From contig NZ_JACYFC010000004.1 of the NCBI RefSeq assembly GCF_014803385.1, positions 124,001-188,000 of the forward strand: 64,000 bases of DNA. The letters are read 5' to 3'. The DNA comes from Marinomonas colpomeniae. GTDB lineage: Bacteria; Pseudomonadota; Gammaproteobacteria; Pseudomonadales; Marinomonadaceae. How positions within the stretch are numbered: position 1 is the stretch's first letter; each line of letters opens with the position of its first letter. The notes beneath the pieces are model-generated. The model searched no databases and was not told the DNA's origin. It saw only the letters and a list, made by a program, of their open reading frames with translations. A program made the translations under genes and the position numbers. Of the stretch, positions 39,712-47,283 are shown one piece after another.

Positions 39712-40080
39712 CTCACCGCTAAACTCTTTTCAATGATGTGGTTGTGTCTAAAAGATTAGGTCAACTTACTAGGGCAGGCTCCCTAAGGTAACAACGTTTT
39801 CAATAGATTAGGAGGTTTGTAAGTTTACTTGGATGATTTAATTTAACTCTGCCCCTTACCCTGAGGAATTTCCACAAATTTATGTCAGTATAATTGATGC
39901 TTCACACCGTGTTTTTGTACATTGTATGATTCCTTCTCGCCATTGTTTCACTGTAATTTTTAAGTCTAATGCTTATTCCTCTATAACCGCGTAAACTTAC
40001 CGTCTACCCACATTAAACATTAGGCTTGCACTCTTTATTTTCTACAATGCGAATAGACAGTGCATGAATCAAACTCTTTT
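39712..40080. other. Intergenic region between the cassette-like gene and hflX-like gene
   Basis: I see no gene in these 369 bases. A TACAAT hexamer (40043-40048) could be a -10 element for the GTPase gene. No integrase, transposase or tRNA is present. Confidence 0.4.
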
Positions 40081-41448
40081 ATGCAGCTAACAGCAAAACC
40101 ATCACTTAATAACGCGTTACTTATTTCTGTTTGTACCCCCGAATTGAGAGGGAAAGAAGCCGCAGAGTCACTTGCAGAGCTTGCGCGTTTGGTGACCACA
40201 TTAGGCTTTAAAGTCGTCGGCACTCAATCTCAAAACCAGAGCTCAACGAGAAGGGTGAATGTATTAGGCTTGGGTAAACTGGCCGAAATAGCTCAACTTA
40301 CGGGTAATCAAGGTGTTATTGAAGCAGAAGAAGACGGTGAAGATGAGTTGGATGACGACTTAGATTATGGCTTAGACTATGACTTAGATATGGCCAGTGT
40401 ACCGTCGGATAACTTGCCATTAGCGTGTGCAGACATAGTGGTATTTGATTGTGACTTAAGTCCTTCTCAATTGCGTAATGTTGAGAACCAATTAGGTGTA
40501 GAAGTATTTGACCGCACCGGCGTGATTATCGAGATATTCAGCCGTCATGCGCGTACCAAAACGGCTAAGTTACAAGTTGAAATTGCCCGTCTTAATTACG
40601 TAGCGCCAAGATTACGTGAAACGTCTACTGGTGATAGAGAACACCAAATGGGTAAAGGCGCTGGTGAAACCACACTAGAGCTAAACCGCCGTAATGTACG
40701 AGATCAGTTAGCCGAATTAAAGCGCCAACTGGTTAGTGTTCAAGAAGAAATGAAAGGCCGTCGTACACAACGTTCTGAGAATTTTTGTGTTGCCTTGGTT
40801 GGTTATACCAATGCAGGTAAGTCGTCGATGATGCGTGCCATTACGGGCAGTGATGTAGAAGGCGAAAATAAACTGTTTGCTACACTGGATACAACCGTTC
40901 GTGCTTTGTTCCCAATCACGCACCCAAGAATATTAGTGTCTGATACCGTTGGTTTTATTAAAAAACTACCACATGACTTAGTTGCCTCGTTTCATTCAAC
41001 ACTAGCCGAAGCACACGATGCATCGTTATTGTTGTATGTGGTTGACGCCTCTGATCCTTCATTCCGTAAACAGCTTGATGTGGTACACGAAGTATTAGAA
41101 GAAGTGGGTGTTGAGGGCAGTAAAAAATTATTGGTATTAAACAAGTCAGATCAACTCAGTGTGGAACAACAAGCTGAGCTAATGGTCGAGTTTCCAGATG
41201 CCATGCTAACCTCCGCTCGCGACCCTAAAGATATCGCTAAACTGCATAAGTATATTGTTGGTATTTCCGAAGAAGGAATGCTTCAAGAGGAGATCGTTAT
41301 CCCTTATACCGCGAACGGTATTGTCGGTGAAATTCGCAATAGCATGAGTGTGACCAAAGAAGAATATGAATTTGATCATGTGAAGCTTACGGTACGCACA
41401 AGCGAGGTTGGCTTAGCGCGTTTGAAAAAGAGAATGTTGGATTTGTAA
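40081..41448 (+). CDS. HflX family GTPase with acidic insert
   Basis: HflX proteins are ribosome-binding GTPases that split stalled 70S ribosomes under stress. This 455-aa protein has the HflX N-terminal domain, the linker helix region (ARLNYVAPRLRE, GAGETTLELNRRNVRDQLAELKRQL), then the G domain with G1 GYTNAGKSS (about 241-249), G3 DTVGFIKKLPHDL, and G4 NKSD. An Asp/Glu-rich insert fills about residues 82-105. It is not next to hfq, so it may be a second HflX; the hfq-linked copy would be elsewhere. The start is uncertain: GTG 40060 and ATG 40081 both lack a good ribosome site, and ATG is preferred. Confidence 0.85.
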   Translation: MQLTAKPSLNNALLISVCTPELRGKEAAESLAELARLVTTLGFKVVGTQSQNQSSTRRVNVLGLGKLAEIAQLTGNQGVIEAEEDGEDELDDDLDYGLDYDLDMASVPSDNLPLACADIVVFDCDLSPSQLRNVENQLGVEVFDRTGVIIEIFSRHARTKTAKLQVEIARLNYVAPRLRETSTGDREHQMGKGAGETTLELNRRNVRDQLAELKRQLVSVQEEMKGRRTQRSENFCVALVGYTNAGKSSMMRAITGSDVEGENKLFATLDTTVRALFPITHPRILVSDTVGFIKKLPHDLVASFHSTLAEAHDASLLLYVVDASDPSFRKQLDVVHEVLEEVGVEGSKKLLVLNKSDQLSVEQQAELMVEFPDAMLTSARDPKDIAKLHKYIVGISEEGMLQEEIVIPYTANGIVGEIRNSMSVTKEEYEFDHVKLTVRTSEVGLARLKKRMLDL

Positions 41449-41593
41449 TGCACTCTCTATTATTGCTCCTCTCTGAAAAAGCGCCGTTCAACAAAGTAAT
41501 AAATGAGTAAGCTAGTCTGTTTAGATGACTTTGTTATTTTAATTTGAAAGACTGGCTGGGTTATTTTGATACACACTATGAGGAGCGTTTTAG

Positions 41594-42118
41594 ATGAAGA
41601 GTCAAAAAATAGATGCCGGTGCAATTTTCCCTCCATTCTCAGCTGTTTCTGTAGAAGAGGGGACGACACTCGACATTGGAGCGGCTTCTGGAAAGTGGCA
41701 GTTAGTTGTTGTTTATCGAGGAAAGCATTGTCCTCGTTGTAAAAAATATTTAAACACGTTAGAGCAAATGCAATCTGAGTGGGTGGATGCCGGTTTGGAT
41801 ATCATGGTTGTTTCTGCGGATTCGAGAGAAAAAGCGGAAGCCGATGTTGCTGAGTTCGGTTGGACATTCCCTGTAGCGTGCGAGCTTCCTGAAAGCGAAA
41901 TGCGTAAATTGGGTCTTTATATTAGTGATCCAATCAATGAAAGTGAAGCCGACGGTCGTTTTGCTGAACCTGCTGTTTTTTGTATCCGTCCTGATGGGGG
42001 TTTGCAAATCGTCTCTATTTCAAATAGCCCAGCGGCACGTCCTGATCTTGCTGAGTTATTAAGCGGTATGGTGTTTAATATTAAAAATGATCGACCTGTA
42101 AGAGGTATGGTGATTTAA
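41594..42118 (+). CDS. Thioredoxin-fold redoxin (AhpC/TSA-like)
   Basis: This 174-aa cytosolic protein has a peroxiredoxin/thioredoxin fold. The strand LVVVYRGKHCPRCKKYLNTLEQM carries a CxxC pair about 50 residues in, at the usual active-site position. Later come the MVVSADSREKAEADVAEFGWTFPVAC and AEPAVFCIRPDG segments. The pair CPRC suggests disulfide exchange rather than classical 2-Cys peroxidase chemistry. An AGGAGCG site precedes the ATG. Substrate is unknown. Confidence 0.8.
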   Translation: MKSQKIDAGAIFPPFSAVSVEEGTTLDIGAASGKWQLVVVYRGKHCPRCKKYLNTLEQMQSEWVDAGLDIMVVSADSREKAEADVAEFGWTFPVACELPESEMRKLGLYISDPINESEADGRFAEPAVFCIRPDGGLQIVSISNSPAARPDLAELLSGMVFNIKNDRPVRGMVI

Positions 42119-42151
42119 CCTGTTACTCTCATGTAAATAGTTTGCTTATTT

Positions 42152-42186
42152 ACGCTTACCAATTTTTATGTCTGATTGGTAAGCGT
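42152..42186. terminator. Hairpin between convergent redoxin and acidic-protein genes
   Basis: A 12-bp perfect stem, ACGCTTACCAAT with ATTGGTAAGCGT, closes an 11-nt loop between two convergent stops. The T-run is weak on both strands, so termination efficiency is uncertain. Confidence 0.55.
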
Positions 42187-42192
42187 GGATAA

Positions 42193-42708
42193 TTATTCTT
42201 CTATCGCTGGAATGTCATTCGGGTTAATGAGTTCGTGTTCTACCGCGATTTGCAGCAGTTGAAGAATAAGTTCATCTGGTGCTAGTAGGTGTAGTGGCGT
42301 GTTGTTTCCTTGTTGGGCGATAGCGTCATCTAAATTGACATCACGCTCTTCAAACCAAGAATGAATACTTTGAACGCCAAAACTTGGCTCTAATCCCTTA
42401 ATTTCATACGTCGCTTCAATTAACGGATTAAGAATGTCTGGTTCTAATCCATAAATGGTATCGGTATCAAATTCATTTATCCATTCTGCTAATATATCAC
42501 TGGCCTCAAAGCCAAATTCATAGAGTTGTTGTTCGTCTAGGTCATGAATATTAGACTCGATATTGTGATTTTCTAGCCATTCGTCATCAGGAATAACGAG
42601 GACTTCTTTCACTTGAGCTTCGTGTGTTGACCATGTAAAGGTTAATGGGAAAGCTGGCTCGTCGGAAGAGTTGGCGACAGCCGTCATGAATATAGGTAAA
42701 CTTGCCAT
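42193..42708 (-). CDS. Acidic protein of unknown function, perhaps a degenerate DEDD exonuclease-like fold
   Basis: I do not firmly recognise this 171-aa, strongly acidic protein. Some spacing recalls DnaQ/RNase T-type exonucleases: a beta pair FPLTFTWST ... EVLVIPDDEW, a SNIHDLDEQQLYEFG segment like the usual IHGI-x-L-x-x-G, and an APDELILQLLQIAVEHEL C-terminal helix. The catalytic acidic DxE of motif I and the HxxxxD are not present, so it would be inactive. This similarity is weak and inferred. It is divergent from the M14 carboxypeptidase gene with 37 nt between starts. Confidence 0.55.
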   Translation of the reverse strand: MASLPIFMTAVANSSDEPAFPLTFTWSTHEAQVKEVLVIPDDEWLENHNIESNIHDLDEQQLYEFGFEASDILAEWINEFDTDTIYGLEPDILNPLIEATYEIKGLEPSFGVQSIHSWFEERDVNLDDAIAQQGNNTPLHLLAPDELILQLLQIAVEHELINPNDIPAIEE

Positions 42709-42745
42709 AATTTAGAACCAATGTTTGATTGTTAAGGAAGAATAA

Positions 42746-43900
42746 ATGACCAGCCGAATCAAGATCAGTAGTGCGTTTGATGGCGGTAATATCTCCGTTA
42801 TAAATGCCTCGGAGCCGGACAATATTAGAGTAAAAATCCCTAAAGATACAAACTCTAAATTCCTCCAGTGGTTTTATTTTCGTTTACAAGGCGGAATGGG
42901 TGAACAGTGCGTGATTCATTTTGAGAACGCAAGTGATGCTGCTTATCCTGACGGTTGGGTTGATTACGAAGCAGTAGCGTCTTATGACCGCGAGTATTGG
43001 TTTCGTGTACCAACCGAATATGTAGGCGGGAAACTGGTAATTACGCATCAGCCAGAACAAGACAGTGTTTATTACGCATACTTTGCACCGTACAGCCATG
43101 AGCGTCATTTAGATATGATGTCTTGGGCGGCAAGCAACGATGATTGTATTACTGATCACTTAGGTGAAACGGCAGAAGGTCGTGATATTACGCTATTAGA
43201 AGTGAGTAAAACCCAAGGTCTTGCAAAAAACATCTGGATTATTGCACGCCAGCATCCAGGTGAAACCATGGCTGAATGGTTTATCGAAGGTTTACTTGAA
43301 CGATTGTTCGATGAATCTCATCCCATTGCCCGTTCATTACTTAAGCACTGTCGTTTTTACATTGTTCCTAATATGAACCCTGATGGTGCTGTACATGGAA
43401 ACTTACGTGTGAACTCCAAGGGCGTGAATTTGAATCGTGAATGGAAGAACCCGACGCAAGAATTTAGCCCTGAAGTATTGGCCGTACAAAAGAAAATGGC
43501 TGAGACGGGTGTAGATATGTTCCTTGATATTCATGGTGATGAAGCTTTGCCTGTTAATTTTGTTGATGGTTGCCAAGGTGTTCCTTCGTTTGATGACCGT
43601 ATGAAGGCGATGGAAACTCTATTTAAGGACGTATTTCTTGCCGTAAGTCCTGATTTCCAAACAGAGATTGGCTATACGCCAGATCAGTTTGGCGAAGCAA
43701 ATTTGACTGTAGCGACCAAATGGGTTGGTGAAACCTATAAATGTCTTTCTTTTACTTTAGAGATGCCATTTAAGGATAATAAAAACTTACCAGACGAATT
43801 AGTAGGGTGGTCGCCTGAACGTTCGAAAATTCTTGGTGCAGACGTTCTATATCCTATCCATCAAGTGATCATGAGCTCTCACATGAAGGTTGATGAGTAA
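42746..43900 (+). CDS. Cytosolic M14 zinc carboxypeptidase (CCP-like)
   Basis: This 384-aa metallopeptidase resembles bacterial members of the cytosolic carboxypeptidase (Nna1/AGBL) branch of M14. An N-terminal beta domain (about 1-120) precedes the catalytic domain. Zinc ligands are His170 and Glu173 in RQHPGETMAEWF, and the His in FLDIHGDE. Substrate-binding NPDGAVHGNLRVNSKGVNLNREW and the catalytic Glu in FTLEMPF follow. No signal peptide is seen, so it acts in the cytosol. Eukaryotic relatives trim glutamate from tubulin; the bacterial substrate is unknown. mazG follows by 3 nt. Confidence 0.9.
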   Translation: MTSRIKISSAFDGGNISVINASEPDNIRVKIPKDTNSKFLQWFYFRLQGGMGEQCVIHFENASDAAYPDGWVDYEAVASYDREYWFRVPTEYVGGKLVITHQPEQDSVYYAYFAPYSHERHLDMMSWAASNDDCITDHLGETAEGRDITLLEVSKTQGLAKNIWIIARQHPGETMAEWFIEGLLERLFDESHPIARSLLKHCRFYIVPNMNPDGAVHGNLRVNSKGVNLNREWKNPTQEFSPEVLAVQKKMAETGVDMFLDIHGDEALPVNFVDGCQGVPSFDDRMKAMETLFKDVFLAVSPDFQTEIGYTPDQFGEANLTVATKWVGETYKCLSFTLEMPFKDNKNLPDELVGWSPERSKILGADVLYPIHQVIMSSHMKVDE

Positions 43901-43903
43901 ACA

Positions 43904-44278
43904 ATGGCTGATGAGTTATCAATAAACAGTAAAGACACGCTAGAGCAGCTTAAAATTGCTATGCGCCAATTTGCTGAAGAGCGAGATTGGGATCAGTTTC
44001 ATTCACCTAAAAACTTAACCATGGCGTTAGCTGGTGAAACGGCTGAACTATTGGATTGCTTTCGTTGGGTGACGGAAGAGGCGTCTTATCAGTTAGATGA
44101 TAAGAGTGCTCAAGCGGCCAAAGAAGAGTTGGCGGATGTCTTGCTGTTTACTGTGCGTTTGGCGGATAAGTTAAATATTGATTTATTCGCTGCTGCGCAA
44201 GAAAAAATGCTTAAAAACGCGGATAATTATCCCGTCGAGCAAGTGAAAGGTAAGGCTAAAAAGTACACGGAATATTGA
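43904..44278 (+). CDS. MazG-like nucleotide pyrophosphohydrolase
   Basis: This 124-aa all-alpha NTP-PPase resembles the dCTPase/RS21-C6 group. The acidic metal-binding residues are in LAGETAELLDCFRW and KEELADVLLFTVRLADKL. The N-terminal EERDWDQFHSPKNL is typical of this clade. It likely hydrolyses non-canonical or excess (d)NTPs to monophosphates. It is coupled to the carboxypeptidase gene at a 3-nt gap. Confidence 0.9.
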   Translation: MADELSINSKDTLEQLKIAMRQFAEERDWDQFHSPKNLTMALAGETAELLDCFRWVTEEASYQLDDKSAQAAKEELADVLLFTVRLADKLNIDLFAAAQEKMLKNADNYPVEQVKGKAKKYTEY

Positions 44279-44422
44279 TTCTTATTTTTCGTTATATTAT
44301 ATCGATGATTAGAGTGTTTAATGGATTTAGTGACTGGTAGTCAATCTCTAAGTCCATTAGGATAATGCTCTAGTACATTACTTTTTATAGATTCATAACA
44401 TGTTATTTTAGGATGAGAAAAA

Positions 44423-44995
44423 ATGCCTAAGGCGAGTGAAATTAAAAAAAATATGGCGGTTGATTACGATGGTAAAACATACATTGTGAGAGACATTGAG
44501 CGTTCTGTTCCACAAGGTCGAGCTGGTGGCAGTATTTACCGTATGCGTATGTACGATGTGGTCTCTGGGCGTAAATTAGACGAGTCATTTAAAGATTCTG
44601 ACATGATTGGACTTGCCGATCTTATTCGTCGTTCAGCTGCTTTTTCTTATACGGATGGTGATGAATACGTCTTTATGGATGACGAAGACTATACGCCTTA
44701 CAGTTTGAATAAAGCGTCCATTGAAGACCAGATTTTATTTATTAACGAAGACACGGTTGGAATTCAAGTGGTTCTGGTTGACGATTCACCGGTTGCGATT
44801 GAATTACCTACCAATGTTGAGTTGGAAGTGATTGAAACAGACCCTTCTATCAAAGGCGCTTCTGCGACGTCACGTAATAAACCTGCAAAACTGTCTACTG
44901 GTGCCGTTGTTCAAGTACCAGAGCATATTTCAACAGGTGACCGAATTAAGGTGAATGTTGAAGAGCGTAAGTTTGCTGGTCGTGCTGATAAATAA
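44423..44995 (+). CDS. efpL: Elongation factor P-like protein EfpL (YeiP)
   Basis: This 190-aa EF-P paralogue helps ribosomes through polyproline and related stalling sequences. It aligns with E. coli Yei[27 protein letters not shown], then [13 protein letters not shown], and the C-terminal [18 protein letters not shown] and [22 protein letters not shown]. The tip loop reads [16 protein letters not shown], with arginine rather than the modified lysine of EF-P. An AGGATGAG site precedes the ATG. A terminator follows. Confidence 0.94.
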   Translation: MPKASEIKKNMAVDYDGKTYIVRDIERSVPQGRAGGSIYRMRMYDVVSGRKLDESFKDSDMIGLADLIRRSAAFSYTDGDEYVFMDDEDYTPYSLNKASIEDQILFINEDTVGIQVVLVDDSPVAIELPTNVELEVIETDPSIKGASATSRNKPAKLSTGAVVQVPEHISTGDRIKVNVEERKFAGRADK

Positions 44996-45034
44996 TGACG
45001 TGAAGTCGTTATAAAATTGCAGAATAGCAAAAAC

Positions 45035-45063
45035 AAAAATGCAGCCTATTGGCTGCATTTTTT
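45035..45063. terminator. Bidirectional terminator between efpL and trmJ
   Basis: A 12-bp perfect stem AAAAATGCAGCC with GGCTGCATTTTT closes a TATT loop between convergent genes. Confidence 0.9.
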
Positions 45064-45084
45064 ATATCACATAACAAGAAACGT

Positions 45085-45867
45085 TTAATTTTTTTGATTA
45101 TTGTCTTTTAGCGCGTCTTTTGCTTTTTTCTCAGGGTGATTGTTCGCTTCTGTTAACCCAGCTTCACGTTGAACCGCCGCTAAGACTCCTCTAAGTATTC
45201 CTAACTCTTGCTTTTCTGGTCGCGAACGATTGAAAAAGCGATGCAGTTTTTCTAATACTTTCCCTGGATGATTACGAACTACAAAATTGATGCCGTAAAG
45301 GGTCTCTTCTAAATGCTCGTAGAATAAATCCATATCTTTTCTATGTGGGTAGTCTGGTGTTTCTTGTTCTGCGAAGTCTTTATGTTGGTTTGCCATCCAA
45401 ATTTCATAAGCAACAATTTGTACTGCTTGAGAAATATTTAAGACAGGGTATTCATCGTTGGCGTCTATATACACTTGACGATGACATTGAGCTATTTCGT
45501 CGTTTAGCAAACCTGTTTTTTCACGGCCAAAAACAATGGCGACATTATGTTGCTTCGCTTCAGGTATAACGGTTTCTGCGCATTCACGAGCATTCATAAT
45601 AGGCAGTTGAAACGTTCGATGGCGTGCACTGGTGCCAATGACAAGGCTGCAGTCGGCAATGGCTTCTTTTAATGTAGGTACTATCGTTGCGTTGTCGAGT
45701 AGATCAACCGCTCCAGCCGCTCGGCTCGTAGCTTCTTCTGATGGATAGTCATTTGGATCAACCAAATAAAGGTTCGTTAGCCCCATGTTTTTCATAGCGC
45801 GGGCAATGGCGCCAACGTTACCAGGATGAAAGGTGTTGATTAGAACGATTCGGATGTTACTTAGCAT
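45085..45867 (-). CDS. trmJ: tRNA (cytidine/uridine-2'-O-) methyltransferase TrmJ
   Basis: TrmJ is a SPOUT-class enzyme that methylates the ribose of position 32 in tRNAs using S-adenosylmethionine. The 260-aa product starts MLSNIRIVLINTFHPGNVGAIARAMKNMGL and has the SPOUT knot motifs VFGREKTGLLNDE and YPVLNISQAVQIVAYE. The C-terminal Lys-rich helix is family-like. Length and order match E. coli TrmJ. Confidence 0.94.
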   Translation of the reverse strand: MLSNIRIVLINTFHPGNVGAIARAMKNMGLTNLYLVDPNDYPSEEATSRAAGAVDLLDNATIVPTLKEAIADCSLVIGTSARHRTFQLPIMNARECAETVIPEAKQHNVAIVFGREKTGLLNDEIAQCHRQVYIDANDEYPVLNISQAVQIVAYEIWMANQHKDFAEQETPDYPHRKDMDLFYEHLEETLYGINFVVRNHPGKVLEKLHRFFNRSRPEKQELGILRGVLAAVQREAGLTEANNHPEKKAKDALKDNNQKN

Positions 45868-45932
45868 GGGAAGTGAAATACTCTAGGTTGATTGTTTTTA
45901 GTGTGATTTTTCTTATGTCATTTTTTAGATGA

Positions 45933-47234
45933 TTATGGCTTTAGCGTGAGGGATTGCTCTGTGCTAGCAAAATCAACGTTTTCCAAAATGACTTTACTCG
46001 ACTCATTAAAGAGGAATTGATTACAAGCGTGATGATACATTGATCCTGTCTCTAACACCAATCTGTAGCTGCCTCTTGGAATATAGTTTGCCGCATAAGA
46101 TTGCTTTCCATAAAGGTAAATTGAGAAGGGTTTTTGTCCATCATAAGATTCAAAAGTCAGCATGCTATGTTGAGGTAGCTGGTTAAGTATTCTGAGTCGA
46201 CTACTGCCTTTTATTTTCCCGATTTGTTCCCCATGTGATGGTGATGCACCTGGTTGTCCCATACAGCCTGTTTTGAGGGCGTTCTCTATACTTCCATAGC
46301 CTATGTCCTTGGCTTGTACCCAGCCACTGACACCTTGGTAGCGTACAGTAAGCCAGTCACCTTGCATTTTTATGCTTTGCAAGTTTGATTGGGTTGGTAA
46401 ATTCAGTAATACCGAGCTTGATAAGTCAGGCTCGGCATATAAGTTCGTATTACTTAATGTGTAGTTCGTTCCAACTCTAAACTGAGGGTATAAACCGCTA
46501 ATATACGCCGTTTCTTGTGACTCTATCGTTGGACTGTCTTGGAAAGATTGCCAAAAAATTGTGCTGTATATTCCAGCGGCAAAAAAGGCGATATAGGTAG
46601 TGGCTCGAAATGCCGCTTTAGCGGCATCTAAACGTATTGGCTGACTGACAGGCTCTTTTTTTTGTTGATGGAAGTGGATGTATTCTTCATCGCCATCAAC
46701 AAATGATTGATAAGGTGGAATATTAGTACGTTTTTGTTGTTTTTCGTCAGACTCTGTATAGCTATAACCTTCTGAAGTGAAGTTTTTTGATGCTTTAAAC
46801 GCTTCTTCATACAAGGCCTTGATGCGTTTTTCATTCAGAGTATTACGTGCTGTTTTTATAGCATCGTCGCGGGCTTTATCGTGGTGTGCATTATTACGCT
46901 TCATTTCTTCGTAAGCACGCTGGCGCTCTTTAATAAACGCTTCTTGTTCTTTATCTGTTGTATCTGAAAAACTGTTATAGCGATTTTTTGCTGGAGAAGG
47001 TTGCCCATCTGTAAAGGTAAATGGCTTCCAATCTTCTACTTTTGTACCTTGTCGTATTGCGTTGCCGACATTTTCATAGGCAGACTGTAGGCGTTGGAAA
47101 AGCTCTGTTGTATCAGTGTCTGGGTTTTTATCGGGGTGATAACGTCGAGCTAAACGCCTAAAAGCGGCTTTTGCTTCTTGTTCATTGGCATTCGTTGGAA
47201 TGTCCAACAGTTGATAGTCGTCTATTAAGCTCAT
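45933..47234 (-). CDS. Membrane-anchored J-domain protein with SH3b domain
   Basis: This 433-aa protein has an N-terminal J domain (about 1-70) with the HPD motif at 33-35, which stimulates Hsp70 ATPase. A charged, probably coiled linker follows, then one membrane helix (about 205-228, TTYIAFFAAGIYSTIFW), then a bacterial SH3 domain (about 255-310, LYAEPDLSSSVLLNLP ... GDWLTVRYQGVSGWVQ) and a C-terminal beta-rich region. The topology puts the J domain in the cytoplasm and SH3b in the periplasm. It resembles no named DnaJ paralogue I know. It could serve one of the Hsp70s, including the unusual pair at 32.8-37.3 kb; this is inference. Confidence 0.85.
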   Translation of the reverse strand: MSLIDDYQLLDIPTNANEQEAKAAFRRLARRYHPDKNPDTDTTELFQRLQSAYENVGNAIRQGTKVEDWKPFTFTDGQPSPAKNRYNSFSDTTDKEQEAFIKERQRAYEEMKRNNAHHDKARDDAIKTARNTLNEKRIKALYEEAFKASKNFTSEGYSYTESDEKQQKRTNIPPYQSFVDGDEEYIHFHQQKKEPVSQPIRLDAAKAAFRATTYIAFFAAGIYSTIFWQSFQDSPTIESQETAYISGLYPQFRVGTNYTLSNTNLYAEPDLSSSVLLNLPTQSNLQSIKMQGDWLTVRYQGVSGWVQAKDIGYGSIENALKTGCMGQPGASPSHGEQIGKIKGSSRLRILNQLPQHSMLTFESYDGQKPFSIYLYGKQSYAANYIPRGSYRLVLETGSMYHHACNQFLFNESSKVILENVDFASTEQSLTLKP

Positions 47235-47283
47235 AGATTTTCAGATACTAACCGCATGTTATAGTAGTGAATTATACAATTCA

